Shown here: one piece after another, positions 1 through 7,799 of the stretch
Position numbering within the stretch: position 1 is the stretch's first letter
How the letters are laid out: each line of letters starts with the position of its first letter
NCBI GenBank assembly: GCA_036501515.1
Contig: DASYAD010000066.1
Span: 33,229-97,228, forward strand
DNA from: Trebonia sp036501515
GTDB taxonomy: Bacteria > Actinomycetota > Actinomycetes > Streptosporangiales > Streptosporangiaceae
Length of the DNA: 64,000 bases
Direction: 5' to 3'
Notes under the pieces: generated by a model
The model's input: only the letters and a program-made list of their open reading frames with translations
Told to the model about the DNA's origin: nothing
Databases searched by the model: none
Program-made: the position numbers and the translations under genes

Positions 1-954
1 GCGACGCTCCCCCAGGTCCTCGCGCACGCCGAGGAACTGGCCAAGCGGCGGGTGTACCGCAGCTTCAACCCGCAGGGCGTCAGCATCATCGCCGCCTCGA
101 TCTTGTCCTTCGGCACCGAGGAGCAGAAGAAGCGCTGGGCGCTGCCGCTGCTGCGGGCCGAGATCACCGCCGCGCTCGGCATGAGCGAGCCGGGCGCGGG
201 GTCGGACCTGGCGGGCCTGCGCACCCGGGCGGATCGCGACGGCGCCGAGTTCGTGGTGAACGGGCAGAAGGTGTGGACGTCGGGCGCGCACCACGCCGAC
301 GTGATCCTCACGTTCGTGCGCACCGACCAGGACGCGCCCAAGCACCGCGGCATCAGCGCGCTGCTGATACCGACGAGCACGCCGGGGGTCACCCGGCGGC
401 CGTTCGCCAGCATCACCTCACTGGATGACGTCGACTTCAACGAGGTGTTCTTCGACAATGCCCGGGTGCCGGCCGAGAACCTGCTCGGCCCGCTGCACCA
501 GGGCTGGACGGTGGCCAACGGGTCGCTCGGGCACGAGCGGACGATGCTCTGGGTGAGCTTCGCCGAGCGCCTCGACGACCTGCTGCGCGACTCCCCGAGC
601 GAGAACGAGTGGTACGCGACGGTGGAGATGGACCTGCAGGCGCTCAGGCTGATGGGCTACCAGCAGCTCGCGGGGGCGATGAGCGGCACCGCCAACCCGG
701 CCGCGGTGTCGGTGCTCAAGCTGTTCGGCTCTGAGGCCGTGCAGCACGCCGCCAGGCACGCGATGGAGGAACACGGCCAGGACAGCCTGGTCCACCCGGC
801 CGTCACCGCGCCGTACGCGCACATGACGCTCGACGTCTTCATCGGCAGCTGGTTCGACCGCTACGCCCGCTCGTTCCCCGGCACGATCGCCGGCGGCACC
901 TCCGAGATTCACCGCAACGTCATCGCCGAGCGCATCCTCGGCCTCCCCCGGTAA
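1..954 (+). CDS. Acyl-CoA dehydrogenase (FadE family), 5' end cut by window
   Basis: The reading frame is open from base 1, so the N-terminal part lies outside the window and 317 codons remain. It encodes the middle and C-terminal domains of a flavin-dependent acyl-CoA dehydrogenase, which introduces the alpha-beta double bond in acyl-CoA. Visible signatures are the FAD-contact motif MSEPGAGSDL and the C-terminal motif AGGTSEIHRN. The position that is Glu in medium-chain enzymes (YEGT) is Gly here (AGGT), as in many actinobacterial FadE proteins, so the catalytic base is elsewhere or on a partner subunit. A hydratase gene follows after 23 bases in the same direction, which suggests an operon. 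The family call is firm; the substrate is unknown. Confidence 0.93.
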   Translation, partial: ATLPQVLAHAEELAKRRVYRSFNPQGVSIIAASILSFGTEEQKKRWALPLLRAEITAALGMSEPGAGSDLAGLRTRADRDGAEFVVNGQKVWTSGAHHADVILTFVRTDQDAPKHRGISALLIPTSTPGVTRRPFASITSLDDVDFNEVFFDNARVPAENLLGPLHQGWTVANGSLGHERTMLWVSFAERLDDLLRDSPSENEWYATVEMDLQALRLMGYQQLAGAMSGTANPAAVSVLKLFGSEAVQHAARHAMEEHGQDSLVHPAVTAPYAHMTLDVFIGSWFDRYARSFPGTIAGGTSEIHRNVIAERILGLPR

Positions 955-977
955 CCACCAGAAGGAAGCGCACCGCC

Positions 978-1778
978 ATGGCAGACGAGGACCAGATCCT
1001 CTACGAGGTCACCGACCGGGTCGCGGTCATCACGCTGAACCGGCCGCACCGGGCCAACGCCCAGACGATGGAACTGCTCGACGACCTCAACGCGGCCTGG
1101 GAACGGGCCGCAGCCGACGAGGACGTGCGGGTCATCGTGCTGCGCGGCAACGGCAAGCACTTCTCCTCCGGCCACGACCTGAACAGCGGCATGCCGCTGC
1201 CCGACAAGATCACCCTGCAGCACCTCTACGCCCTCGAGGCCCGGCGGTACCTGGAGTACTCGCTGCGCTGGCGGAACATCCCTAAGCCGTCGATCGCCTC
1301 CGTCCAGGGCAAGGTCATCGCCGGCGGCCTGCTGCTGGTGTGGCCGTGCGACCTGATCGTGGCGGCCGAGAACGCCGAGTTCTCCGACCCCGTGGTGCAC
1401 ATGGGCATCGGCGGGGTCGAGTACCACGGCCACACCTGGGAACTCGGCGCCCGCAAGGCCAAGGAGATCTTGTTCACCGGCCGCGCCGTCACCGCCCGCG
1501 AGGCCGAGCAGATCGGCATGGTCAACCGGGTCGTGCCGCTCGAGGAGCTGCACGACGCGACGATGGCGCTGGCCGCGCAGATCGCCCGGATGGACCCGTT
1601 CGGGCTGCGGCAGGCCAAGCGGGCCGTCAACCAGACCCTCGACGTCCAGGGCTTCTACGCGGCGATCCAGTCGGTGTTCGACATCCACCAAACCGGGCAT
1701 GGCAACGCGCTGAGCATCAGCGGTTACCCCATCATCACCGGCCTCAACGAGATGAAGGAGCATCTGAAGTCACAATGA
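978..1778 (+). CDS. Enoyl-CoA hydratase/isomerase (crotonase fold)
   Basis: A 266-residue crotonase-superfamily protein of normal length. The oxyanion-hole segments HFSSGHDL and VIAGGLLLVW are both present. It probably hydrates or isomerises an enoyl-CoA made by the upstream dehydrogenase. The ATG is preceded by a purine-rich ribosome site (GAAGGAAG, around 961-968). Its TGA overlaps the ATG of the next gene in ATGA, so translation is probably coupled. The family also contains non-hydratase members (isomerases, hydrolases), so the exact reaction is not fixed by sequence alone. Confidence 0.92.
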   Translation: MADEDQILYEVTDRVAVITLNRPHRANAQTMELLDDLNAAWERAAADEDVRVIVLRGNGKHFSSGHDLNSGMPLPDKITLQHLYALEARRYLEYSLRWRNIPKPSIASVQGKVIAGGLLLVWPCDLIVAAENAEFSDPVVHMGIGGVEYHGHTWELGARKAKEILFTGRAVTAREAEQIGMVNRVVPLEELHDATMALAAQIARMDPFGLRQAKRAVNQTLDVQGFYAAIQSVFDIHQTGHGNALSISGYPIITGLNEMKEHLKSQ

Positions 1779-2641
1779 GCGCTGCTCCCACGACACGCGT
1801 CGGGTTCATCGGACTCGGCAGCCAGGGCGCGCCGATGGCGCGCCGGATCATCGACGGCGGCTTCCCTCTCACCCTGTGGGCCCGCCGCCCGGCCACCCTC
1901 GAGCCCTTCGCCGGCTCGGCCGCGACCGTGGCCGATTCCCCGGCCAAGCTCGCGGCCGCCTGCGACCTCGTCTGCCTGTGCGTGCGGGACGACGCCGATG
2001 TCGAGACCGTCACCGGCGGGTCCGACGGCGTGCTGGCCGGGCTGCGCCCTGGCAGCGTGATCGCCGTGCACAGCACCGTCCACCCGGACACCTGCGGCCG
2101 GCTGGCCGCGCGGGCCGCCGCCCTCGGCGCCCACGTGCTCGACGCCCCGGTCAGCGGCGGCAGCCCGGCCGCCGCGGCCGGACGGCTGCTGGTCATGGTG
2201 GGCGGCGACGACGCCGTCGTCGCTCAGTGCCGCCCCGTCTTCGCGACCTACGGCGACCCGGTGGTCCACCTCGGGCCGCTGGGCGCGGGCCTGGTCGCCA
2301 AGCTGCTCAACAACGCGGCGTTCACCGCCCACCTGGGCATCGCCGCCAGCCTGCTCGACCTCGGCCGCACGCTCAGCATCGAGCCCGCCCGGCTGGCCGA
2401 GGTGCTGCTGCACGGGAGCGCGCGCAGCTTCGCGCTCGAGCGGGTCTCCTCCGCGGGCGGTACCCTCGACCGCATCGCGGGCCACGCCGGGCCTCTCCTC
2501 GACAAGGACGTCCGGCTGGTCATCGACCTCATCAACGCGGCCGACGCGACCACCGCCAACAGCGCCACGGCGGCCGGCGACACCGTGCTCAGCGCCGCGG
2601 GCGACGCCCTAACGCGGATGCGCGCGGCCCAGGAGACCTGA
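1775..2641 (+). CDS. 3-Hydroxyisobutyrate dehydrogenase-like NAD(P)-dependent beta-hydroxyacid dehydrogenase
   Basis: A 288-residue member of the 6-phosphogluconate/3-hydroxyisobutyrate dehydrogenase family. The N-terminal Rossmann motif GFIGLGSQG has its glycines at about residues 10-18. The substrate motif DAPVSGG is present, and the catalytic lysine sits in GLVAKLLNN at about K176. The start was chosen at the ATG overlapping the upstream TGA (ATGA); the frame also continues open upstream, but only through the hydratase gene. The family oxidises short beta-hydroxy acids, for example in valine catabolism. A paralogue faces it at 2917-3732, with a broken reductase gene between them. Confidence 0.9.
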   Translation: MSAAPTTRVGFIGLGSQGAPMARRIIDGGFPLTLWARRPATLEPFAGSAATVADSPAKLAAACDLVCLCVRDDADVETVTGGSDGVLAGLRPGSVIAVHSTVHPDTCGRLAARAAALGAHVLDAPVSGGSPAAAAGRLLVMVGGDDAVVAQCRPVFATYGDPVVHLGPLGAGLVAKLLNNAAFTAHLGIAASLLDLGRTLSIEPARLAEVLLHGSARSFALERVSSAGGTLDRIAGHAGPLLDKDVRLVIDLINAADATTANSATAAGDTVLSAAGDALTRMRAAQET

Positions 2642-2890
2642 CTGGACTCCATCGTGGTGGACGGCGGCGGCGCGGCCGGCGTCGCGGCCGCGGAAACCCT
2701 GCGCGACGAGAGGTGCACGGCGACCCGGACCTGGCCCCGCTGCACCGCCAACGTAGAAGAGTGCTCGGTCGACGACGGCAAGTTCGTCGCGCTCTACCGC
2801 AAGGACGGCATCGTCACGGCCGTGCTCGGCTGGAACGCCGGCGGGCGCCTGCCGGGGTACCGCGGGATGCTGGCCGGCGCGCAGAACTAA
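2642..2890 (+). pseudogene. Relic of an FAD-dependent ferredoxin reductase (internal deletion)
   Basis: Directly after the preceding TGA, in the same frame, the DNA reads like the beginning of a ferredoxin reductase (SIVVDGGGAAGVAAAETLR, resembling the FAD-binding GxGxxA/G start). After a short garbled stretch it reads like the C-terminal end of the same family (FVALYRKDGIVTAVLGWN, then LPGYRGMLA). About 80 codons remain of a family normally near 400 residues, so nearly all of the FAD and NAD domains are gone. A GTG at 2654 could still start a 78-residue peptide, but I would not expect function. The family match is from recognition of motifs, not a search. Confidence 0.6.
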
Positions 2891-2916
2891 GAGCGGTCAG
2901 CCAGAACGGAAGCGGC

Positions 2917-3732
2917 TTACTCACTCATCCCAAGGGCGCCGATCGCCGCGTCGAGGGCGCCGAGGCTGGCGCCCCGTTCGGCCGCGGTGGCGCGGACGAC
3001 CGCGACGTCCTTGCCCAGGAACTCGGCCACCGCTGCGCTGAACGCCGCCACCGAGCCGCGGCTCGCCGTCGCGGTGAGCGCCCGGCTGGCCGCGCTTCCG
3101 TGGGTGAGGGCCTGCAGCAGCAGGTCTTCTGGCACGCCGAAGCTCGCGGCCAGGCGGGCCGCGTCCGCCAGCAGCCCGATGTTGGCGGCGAAGACGGCGT
3201 TGTTCACCAGCTTGACTCCCTGGCCCGCCCCGAGCGGGCCCACCCGCAGTACGGGGTCCCCGTAGGTGGCCAGGAGGGGCCGCACCCGTTCGGTATCCTC
3301 GGCCTTTCCTCCGGCGAAGAGGGTCACCCGGCCGGCCGCGATGTCATGCGGGCCGCCGCTGACCGGGCAGTCGATCACCCCGACACCGCGCGGCGCGGCC
3401 CGGGCCGCGAGCTCGGCGGCGGTGGCCGGGCTCCCGGTCGTGTGCACCACGAGAACCGAGCCCGCGGGCATCGCGTCGATCAGGCCGGCGCCGTCGGCCG
3501 CGGAACCGAGGCAGACCTGCTTGACCTGCTGGTCGCTGAAGACGCAGACGATGACCGCGGCCGCGCCTTCTGCGACCCCGGCCACCGCTGCCACCGGGAC
3601 CGCGCCGGCCGCGCGCAGGTCGTCGCGCGCCTGCGGCGTCCGGCCGAGGACCCGGACCTCGTGGCCCGCCTTTACCAGCTGGTCCACCATGGGCCTGCCC
3701 ATGCGGCCGGCCCCGATAAAGCCCGCGCGCAT
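2917..3732 (-). CDS. 3-Hydroxyisobutyrate dehydrogenase-like oxidoreductase (second paralogue)
   Basis: A 271-residue beta-hydroxyacid dehydrogenase. It has FIGAGRMGRPM at residues 5-15, DCPVSGGP at about 121-128, and the catalytic lysine in GQGVKLVNNA at about K174. It shares recognisable blocks with the gene at 1775-2641 (ATYGDPV, GPLGAG, HGSA), so the two are paralogues. The ATG at 3732 shares one base with the stop of the upstream membrane-protein gene (TGATG). It is thereby the last gene of the ABC-importer operon. An alternative start about 112 codons upstream would only add residues antisense-like in composition, so it was rejected. Confidence 0.9.
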   Translation of the reverse strand: MRAGFIGAGRMGRPMVDQLVKAGHEVRVLGRTPQARDDLRAAGAVPVAAVAGVAEGAAAVIVCVFSDQQVKQVCLGSAADGAGLIDAMPAGSVLVVHTTGSPATAAELAARAAPRGVGVIDCPVSGGPHDIAAGRVTLFAGGKAEDTERVRPLLATYGDPVLRVGPLGAGQGVKLVNNAVFAANIGLLADAARLAASFGVPEDLLLQALTHGSAASRALTATASRGSVAAFSAAVAEFLGKDVAVVRATAAERGASLGALDAAIGALGMSE

Positions 3733-4199
3733 CAGGCGGAATGACGTCCGTGTGCGGAGTCGGTCCTGGTCAGTCGCGCCGCGTCGCTCGCCGACGCGCC
3801 GTTGGGCGAGTCGAGGAAGCTGGTGAAGACGCGCTCGGCCAGGATGTTCAGCTCGAACGACTGGCGGGCCATCCAGAAGCGCAGGAAGCCGGTCAGCGAG
3901 TAACGCAGGAAGATCGCCGAGCCGACGATCGCGAGCGTCACCCCGCCGAGGCCGATCGTGACCGCGTCGCCCTGGGTCAGCGACGAGGAGGTGCGGTGCG
4001 ACAGCAGGTAGCTGCAGACGGCGAGGACGATGCCGAGCACCATCAGCACGGCGCCCAGGCGCTGCCACAGCCGCGGGCGGCCGACCGACGGGTCGGCGAT
4101 CTTCAGGTCCTTCAGCTCACGGCCGAAGCGGTCGGCACGGGACTCGGCGACGCGGCCTTCCGGGCTCGACGCGGAAAGTGGCGGTTCAGCGGACGTCAT
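3732..4199 (-). CDS. Small membrane protein with two transmembrane segments, unknown function
   Basis: A 155-residue protein I do not recognise. Residues 1-45 are hydrophilic and charged. Two hydrophobic segments follow (around LGAVLMVLGIVLAVCSYLL and VTIGLGGVTLAIVGSAIFL), then an amphipathic stretch rich in Phe/Arg (FLRFWMARQSFELNILAERV) and a polar tail. It starts in an ATGA overlap with livF and ends in a TGATG overlap with the dehydrogenase gene. It is therefore almost certainly translated as part of the importer operon. A role as an accessory subunit of the importer or of the dehydrogenase is inference from context only. Confidence 0.75.
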   Translation of the reverse strand: MTSAEPPLSASSPEGRVAESRADRFGRELKDLKIADPSVGRPRLWQRLGAVLMVLGIVLAVCSYLLSHRTSSSLTQGDAVTIGLGGVTLAIVGSAIFLRYSLTGFLRFWMARQSFELNILAERVFTSFLDSPNGASASDAARLTRTDSAHGRHSA

Positions 4200-4903
4200 C
4201 GGGAACTCCCAAGGTAGAGGTCGGACAGTTCGGCGCGCAGTTCGTCAGGGCGTCCCTGGCGGGCCACCTGGCCGCGGACGAGGACGGCGGCGTGGTCGGA
4301 GATGGCGAGCGCGGCCGCCGCGAACTGCTCGACAAGCAGCACCGCCACCCCCTGGGCGGCGATCTCGGCGACGTGCTCGTAGAGCCGGCTGACGACGACC
4401 GGCGCCAGGCCCATCGACAGCTCGTCGAGCAGCAGCACCGCCGGGTCGGTGGCCAGGCCGCGGGCCAGCGCGAGCATCTGCTGCTCGCCGCCTGACAGCG
4501 TGCCCGCCGCCCGCGTCCGGTGCTGGCCGAGGACGGGGAACCTGGCGTAGGCGAACTCCTCGACCTGCTCACGCGACCGGCCGGTGAAGGTCATCATCCG
4601 CAGGTTGTCGCGGATCGACAGGTTGGGGAAGACGCCGCGGCCCTCGGGGATCAGGCAGACCCCGGCCCTGGCGAGGTCACGGGACCTGGCCCCGGTGAGG
4701 TCGCGGCCGCCGAGCAGCAGGCGCCCCGAGCCGACCTGGTGCACCCCCGCGGCGACCCGCAGCGTGGTCGTCTTGCCGGCGCCGTTCGGGCCGAGCAGCG
4801 CCACCACCTGCCCGGCGCGGACGGCGAGGTCCACCCCGTGCAGCACCGTGACGCCGTCGTAGCCGGCCCGCACGCCGCACAGTTCGAGCATTTCCGGCCT
4901 CAT
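4196..4903 (-). CDS. livF: Branched-chain-type ABC importer, ATP-binding subunit LivF
   Basis: A 235-residue ABC ATPase of the LivF type. It has Walker A GPNGAGKT at residues 38-45, the family-typical PEGRGVFPNLS segment, signature LSGGEQQ, and Walker B LLLDELSMGLAP with the SMGLAP sequence characteristic of LivF. It powers import together with LivG and the fused permease. The ATG at 4903 overlaps the livG stop (ATGA), which decides this start over a possible one 36 codons upstream. The ligand of the importer is unknown. In actinomycetes such importers next to CoA-ligase and FadE genes often carry carboxylic acids rather than amino acids; that is inference here. Confidence 0.93.
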   Translation of the reverse strand: MRPEMLELCGVRAGYDGVTVLHGVDLAVRAGQVVALLGPNGAGKTTTLRVAAGVHQVGSGRLLLGGRDLTGARSRDLARAGVCLIPEGRGVFPNLSIRDNLRMMTFTGRSREQVEEFAYARFPVLGQHRTRAAGTLSGGEQQMLALARGLATDPAVLLLDELSMGLAPVVVSRLYEHVAEIAAQGVAVLLVEQFAAAALAISDHAAVLVRGQVARQGRPDELRAELSDLYLGSSR

Positions 4904-5613
4904 GCGGCGGCTCCCAGGTACGCGGCGAGTACCCGCTCGTCCTGCCGGACCTGGTCCGGCGGACCCGAGCAGATGATCGAGCCGAGGTCGAGCACGTAGA
5001 CCTGGTCGCACACGTTCATCACCAGGGACATGTCGTGCTCGACGAGGATGATCGCGGTGCCCTGGGCGGCGAGCGTGCGCAGCAGCCCGGCGAACGCCTG
5101 GGTCTCGGTCACGTCGAGGCCTGCCGCCGGCTCGTCGAGCAGCAGGTACTTCGGCTGGGCGGCGAGCGCGCGGCCGACCTCGACCAGGCGGCCGGTCCCG
5201 GTCGAGAGGCCGTCGGCCGGCCGTTCGGCGATCTTCGTCAGGTCGAGCCGGGCGAGGACCTGGTCCACCACGGCGCCTGCCTGCCTGCGCTGCGGCCCCA
5301 GTTCGGCCGCGACCAGCAGGTTCTCCCGCACGGTGAGCCGGCCGAACAGCTCAAGCCGCTGGAACGTGCGGGCCATGCCGTGCCGCGCGCGGGCGGCCGG
5401 GCCGTCCTTGGTGACGTCCCTGCCGTCCACCGTGACCCGGCCCGCGTCCGGCTTGCGCAGCCCGCAGATCACGTCGAACAGCGTGGACTTGCCCGCGCCG
5501 TTCGGCCCGATCAGGCCGGTGACCTGGCCGAGCGGTGCGGCCAGGCCGGCGCCGTCAAGCGCCCGCCTGCCGCCGAACGTGACCACCACGTCGCTAACCT
5601 CGAGCGATGACAC
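4900..5613 (-). CDS. livG: Branched-chain-type ABC importer, ATP-binding subunit LivG
   Basis: A 237-residue ABC ATPase. It has Walker A GPNGAGKS at residues 36-43, the LivG-typical MARTFQRLELF Q-loop region, Walker B LLLDEPAAGLD and a switch histidine in LVEHDM. The signature reads LSTGTGRLVEV rather than LSGGQ; this divergence is common in LivG proteins of actinobacteria. The start is GTG at 5613, and the gene overlaps the 3' end of the permease gene by 20 bases, so the two are cotranslated. It pairs with LivF as the ATPase heterodimer on the cytoplasmic face of the membrane. Confidence 0.93.
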   Translation of the reverse strand: MSSLEVSDVVVTFGGRRALDGAGLAAPLGQVTGLIGPNGAGKSTLFDVICGLRKPDAGRVTVDGRDVTKDGPAARARHGMARTFQRLELFGRLTVRENLLVAAELGPQRRQAGAVVDQVLARLDLTKIAERPADGLSTGTGRLVEVGRALAAQPKYLLLDEPAAGLDVTETQAFAGLLRTLAAQGTAIILVEHDMSLVMNVCDQVYVLDLGSIICSGPPDQVRQDERVLAAYLGAAA

Positions 5614-7789
5614 GGTCGAGCACCTCCTCGTCCTCGGCCTGCCAGGGGCGTTCGAGCCCCCACCATTCGACCGCGACGGCCGGGGCCGGCTGTGCCAGCC
5701 CGGCCTGAGCCCGGCCGCCTGCTGCCTGCGGGGCGGCGGCGGCCTCCCGGGCGGGCGCCGGCCCTGGCCGGCTTTCCTCGTCCCGTGACCGCGCGTAGAG
5801 CTGGGCCGCGAGCGAGACCACGATCGTGCCCCACAAGAGCACCCAGCCGTTGATCGCGCCGGTCAGGCGCAGCGCCCAGAGCACCGCCAGCACCACCAGC
5901 AGCCCCCCGAGCAGCACCTTCCTGCGGCCGAGGGCGGCTGACTGCGCCCGCAGCGCCGGGATGGTGCCTGCCGGGTTACTGCCGATGCCGATGCCGGCCA
6001 GGCCGGGCAGCACCGCGGTGAAGTTGGTGAGCCCCGGCGCGACCTCGATGATCGCGCTGATGGGACCGATCAGCATGGTCCCTGTGAACAAGCCGGTGCC
6101 GACCCAGGAGAGCCCGCCGACCACGGCGACCAGGAAGATCGGCAGCCCGGCCTGGAAGGCGAACTGGCCCGCGACGACCGACTGCAGCTGCATCGCGTAC
6201 AGCGCGCCGCCGAGGCCGGCGATGCCCGCCGAGAACGCGAACACCGCGACCTTGGCCAGCAGCAGGTTGCCGCCGAGCATCGCGTAGGCGGCCTCGCTGT
6301 CGCGCAGTGCGATCAGCCGCCGTCCGAACCGGCCGCGCCGCACCAGCGCCACCGCGACGCTGGCCAGTGCGAGGAAGACGGCGGCCAGGATCATCAGCGA
6401 CCGCGCGCTGGTCAGGGCGAAACCGAACAGCCGGGGCCCGGTCACCGTCAGCGACCCGTCACCGAACAGCCCGATGTGCACCCCGCCGATGTTGATCTGC
6501 GGGATCGTGAAGACCCACTCGTCGAGGATGACCGCGAACGCGGCGGTGCCGAGTACCAGGTAGATCCCCGACAGCCGGAGCGCGGGCACCGCGATCAGCG
6601 CCCCGGCGGCCGCCGCCACCAGCACCGCCACGATCAGTGCCCACCACTGCCCGTTCTGGCCCAGGTGCGCCCAGACGAGCGCGCCGATCGCCGCGATGGA
6701 CAGCTGGCAGAGCGAGATCTGCCCGGTATAGCCGCTGAGTGGCACGAACGACAGCGCGACCAGCCCGATCGAGAAGATCGCACCGTAGGTCACCAGGTCG
6801 GACGCGCTGAGCACGGTCGCCAGGACCACGCCGAAGGCGATCGTGGCGGCCGCGAACACCGCGGTGCCGCGCAGCGACGGCAGCGGCACCGCGAACAGCC
6901 GGGTGGACCGCCCGCGCAGGCGGCCGTGCGGGAATACGAGCAGGGCCAGGAACAGCAGCAGCGCGGGGGCCGCGTTCTGCAGCCCCTGCAGGTCGGTGCT
7001 CTGCGGCAGGTAGCCGGTGAGGTAGCTCTGCACGAGGCCGAGAACGACGGCGCCGACGAACGTCAGCGGCAGCGACCGCAGCCGCCCGAAGACGGCCGCG
7101 GTGTAGGCGCTGACGATCAGCAGCGAGAGCTGGTTGGCGTCGAGCGTGAGCTCGGGCGCGATCAGGATGCCGCCGATCGCCGCCAGCTGGGTCGAGAAGA
7201 TCCAGGCGAACCGGCTCGCCTGCACCGGGTCGGCGCCCGTCAGTCCGGCCAGGTCGCGGTCGTCGACCGTGGCCCGCATCTGGGTGCCGAGCCGGGTTCC
7301 GTGCAGGACGAAGCGGAGCACCACCGCCACCAGGATCGCGACGATCATCGTGATCAGCTGGTGCCAGGTGACGGTGGCCGAGCCGATGTGCAGCGGGGCG
7401 CTGTTGGCGAAGAACGTCGGCAGCGTCCGCGCAATGTTGGGATTCCAGATCCACTCCGCGACCGCGATCAGGCCGCTGAGCATCGCCACGGTCACCACCA
7501 GCCGCTCGGCCTCGCCAAGCCGTGCGACCGGCCTGACGATGACCCGCTCGACCAGCAGGCCGAAGACCGGGGCGAGTACGAGCAACACCACGGCGAGGGC
7601 GACCGGAACCGGCCACCCCCAGCCGATGGTGAGCTGCCAGAAGGTGAACGCCGCCAGCATGCCCGCCGCCCCGTGGGCGAAGTTGAACACGCCGGTAGTG
7701 GTGTAAGTCAGCACCAGCCCGCTGCCGATGATCGCGTAGATCGCGGCAGTGCTCAGGCCGACGACGCCGTAGGCGAGGAATTGCTCCAT
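5594..7789 (-). CDS. Fused LivH-LivM permease of branched-chain-type ABC importer
   Basis: A 731-residue protein joining two permeases that are usually separate. Residues about 1-290 are LivH-like (multiple membrane helices, starting MEQFLAYGVVGLSTAAIYAI). Residues about 300-660 are LivM-like (helices and the SGIYLVLGTAAFAVILDEWV region). A polar Ala/Pro/Arg-rich C-terminal tail of about 60 residues follows and has no family signature. One polypeptide therefore supplies the whole transmembrane channel. The gene begins 10 bases after the stop of the binding-protein gene and overlaps livG. LivHM fusions are known in actinobacteria; the long tail is less usual and might contact the ATPases. Confidence 0.92.
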   Translation of the reverse strand: MEQFLAYGVVGLSTAAIYAIIGSGLVLTYTTTGVFNFAHGAAGMLAAFTFWQLTIGWGWPVPVALAVVLLVLAPVFGLLVERVIVRPVARLGEAERLVVTVAMLSGLIAVAEWIWNPNIARTLPTFFANSAPLHIGSATVTWHQLITMIVAILVAVVLRFVLHGTRLGTQMRATVDDRDLAGLTGADPVQASRFAWIFSTQLAAIGGILIAPELTLDANQLSLLIVSAYTAAVFGRLRSLPLTFVGAVVLGLVQSYLTGYLPQSTDLQGLQNAAPALLLFLALLVFPHGRLRGRSTRLFAVPLPSLRGTAVFAAATIAFGVVLATVLSASDLVTYGAIFSIGLVALSFVPLSGYTGQISLCQLSIAAIGALVWAHLGQNGQWWALIVAVLVAAAAGALIAVPALRLSGIYLVLGTAAFAVILDEWVFTIPQINIGGVHIGLFGDGSLTVTGPRLFGFALTSARSLMILAAVFLALASVAVALVRRGRFGRRLIALRDSEAAYAMLGGNLLLAKVAVFAFSAGIAGLGGALYAMQLQSVVAGQFAFQAGLPIFLVAVVGGLSWVGTGLFTGTMLIGPISAIIEVAPGLTNFTAVLPGLAGIGIGSNPAGTIPALRAQSAALGRRKVLLGGLLVVLAVLWALRLTGAINGWVLLWGTIVVSLAAQLYARSRDEESRPGPAPAREAAAAPQAAGGRAQAGLAQPAPAVAVEWWGLERPWQAEDEEVLDRVIARG

Positions 7790-7799
7790 TGAGGTGTCG

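Noticed and set aside
1876..3744. Long open frames antisense or in alternative frames to real genes (for example 1876-3744, 6476-7792, 10682-11605)
   Set aside because: They reflect the scarcity of stop codons in GC-rich DNA. Their translations are Arg/Pro/Ala-rich and show no family motifs, while the opposite or alternative frame encodes clear enzymes.
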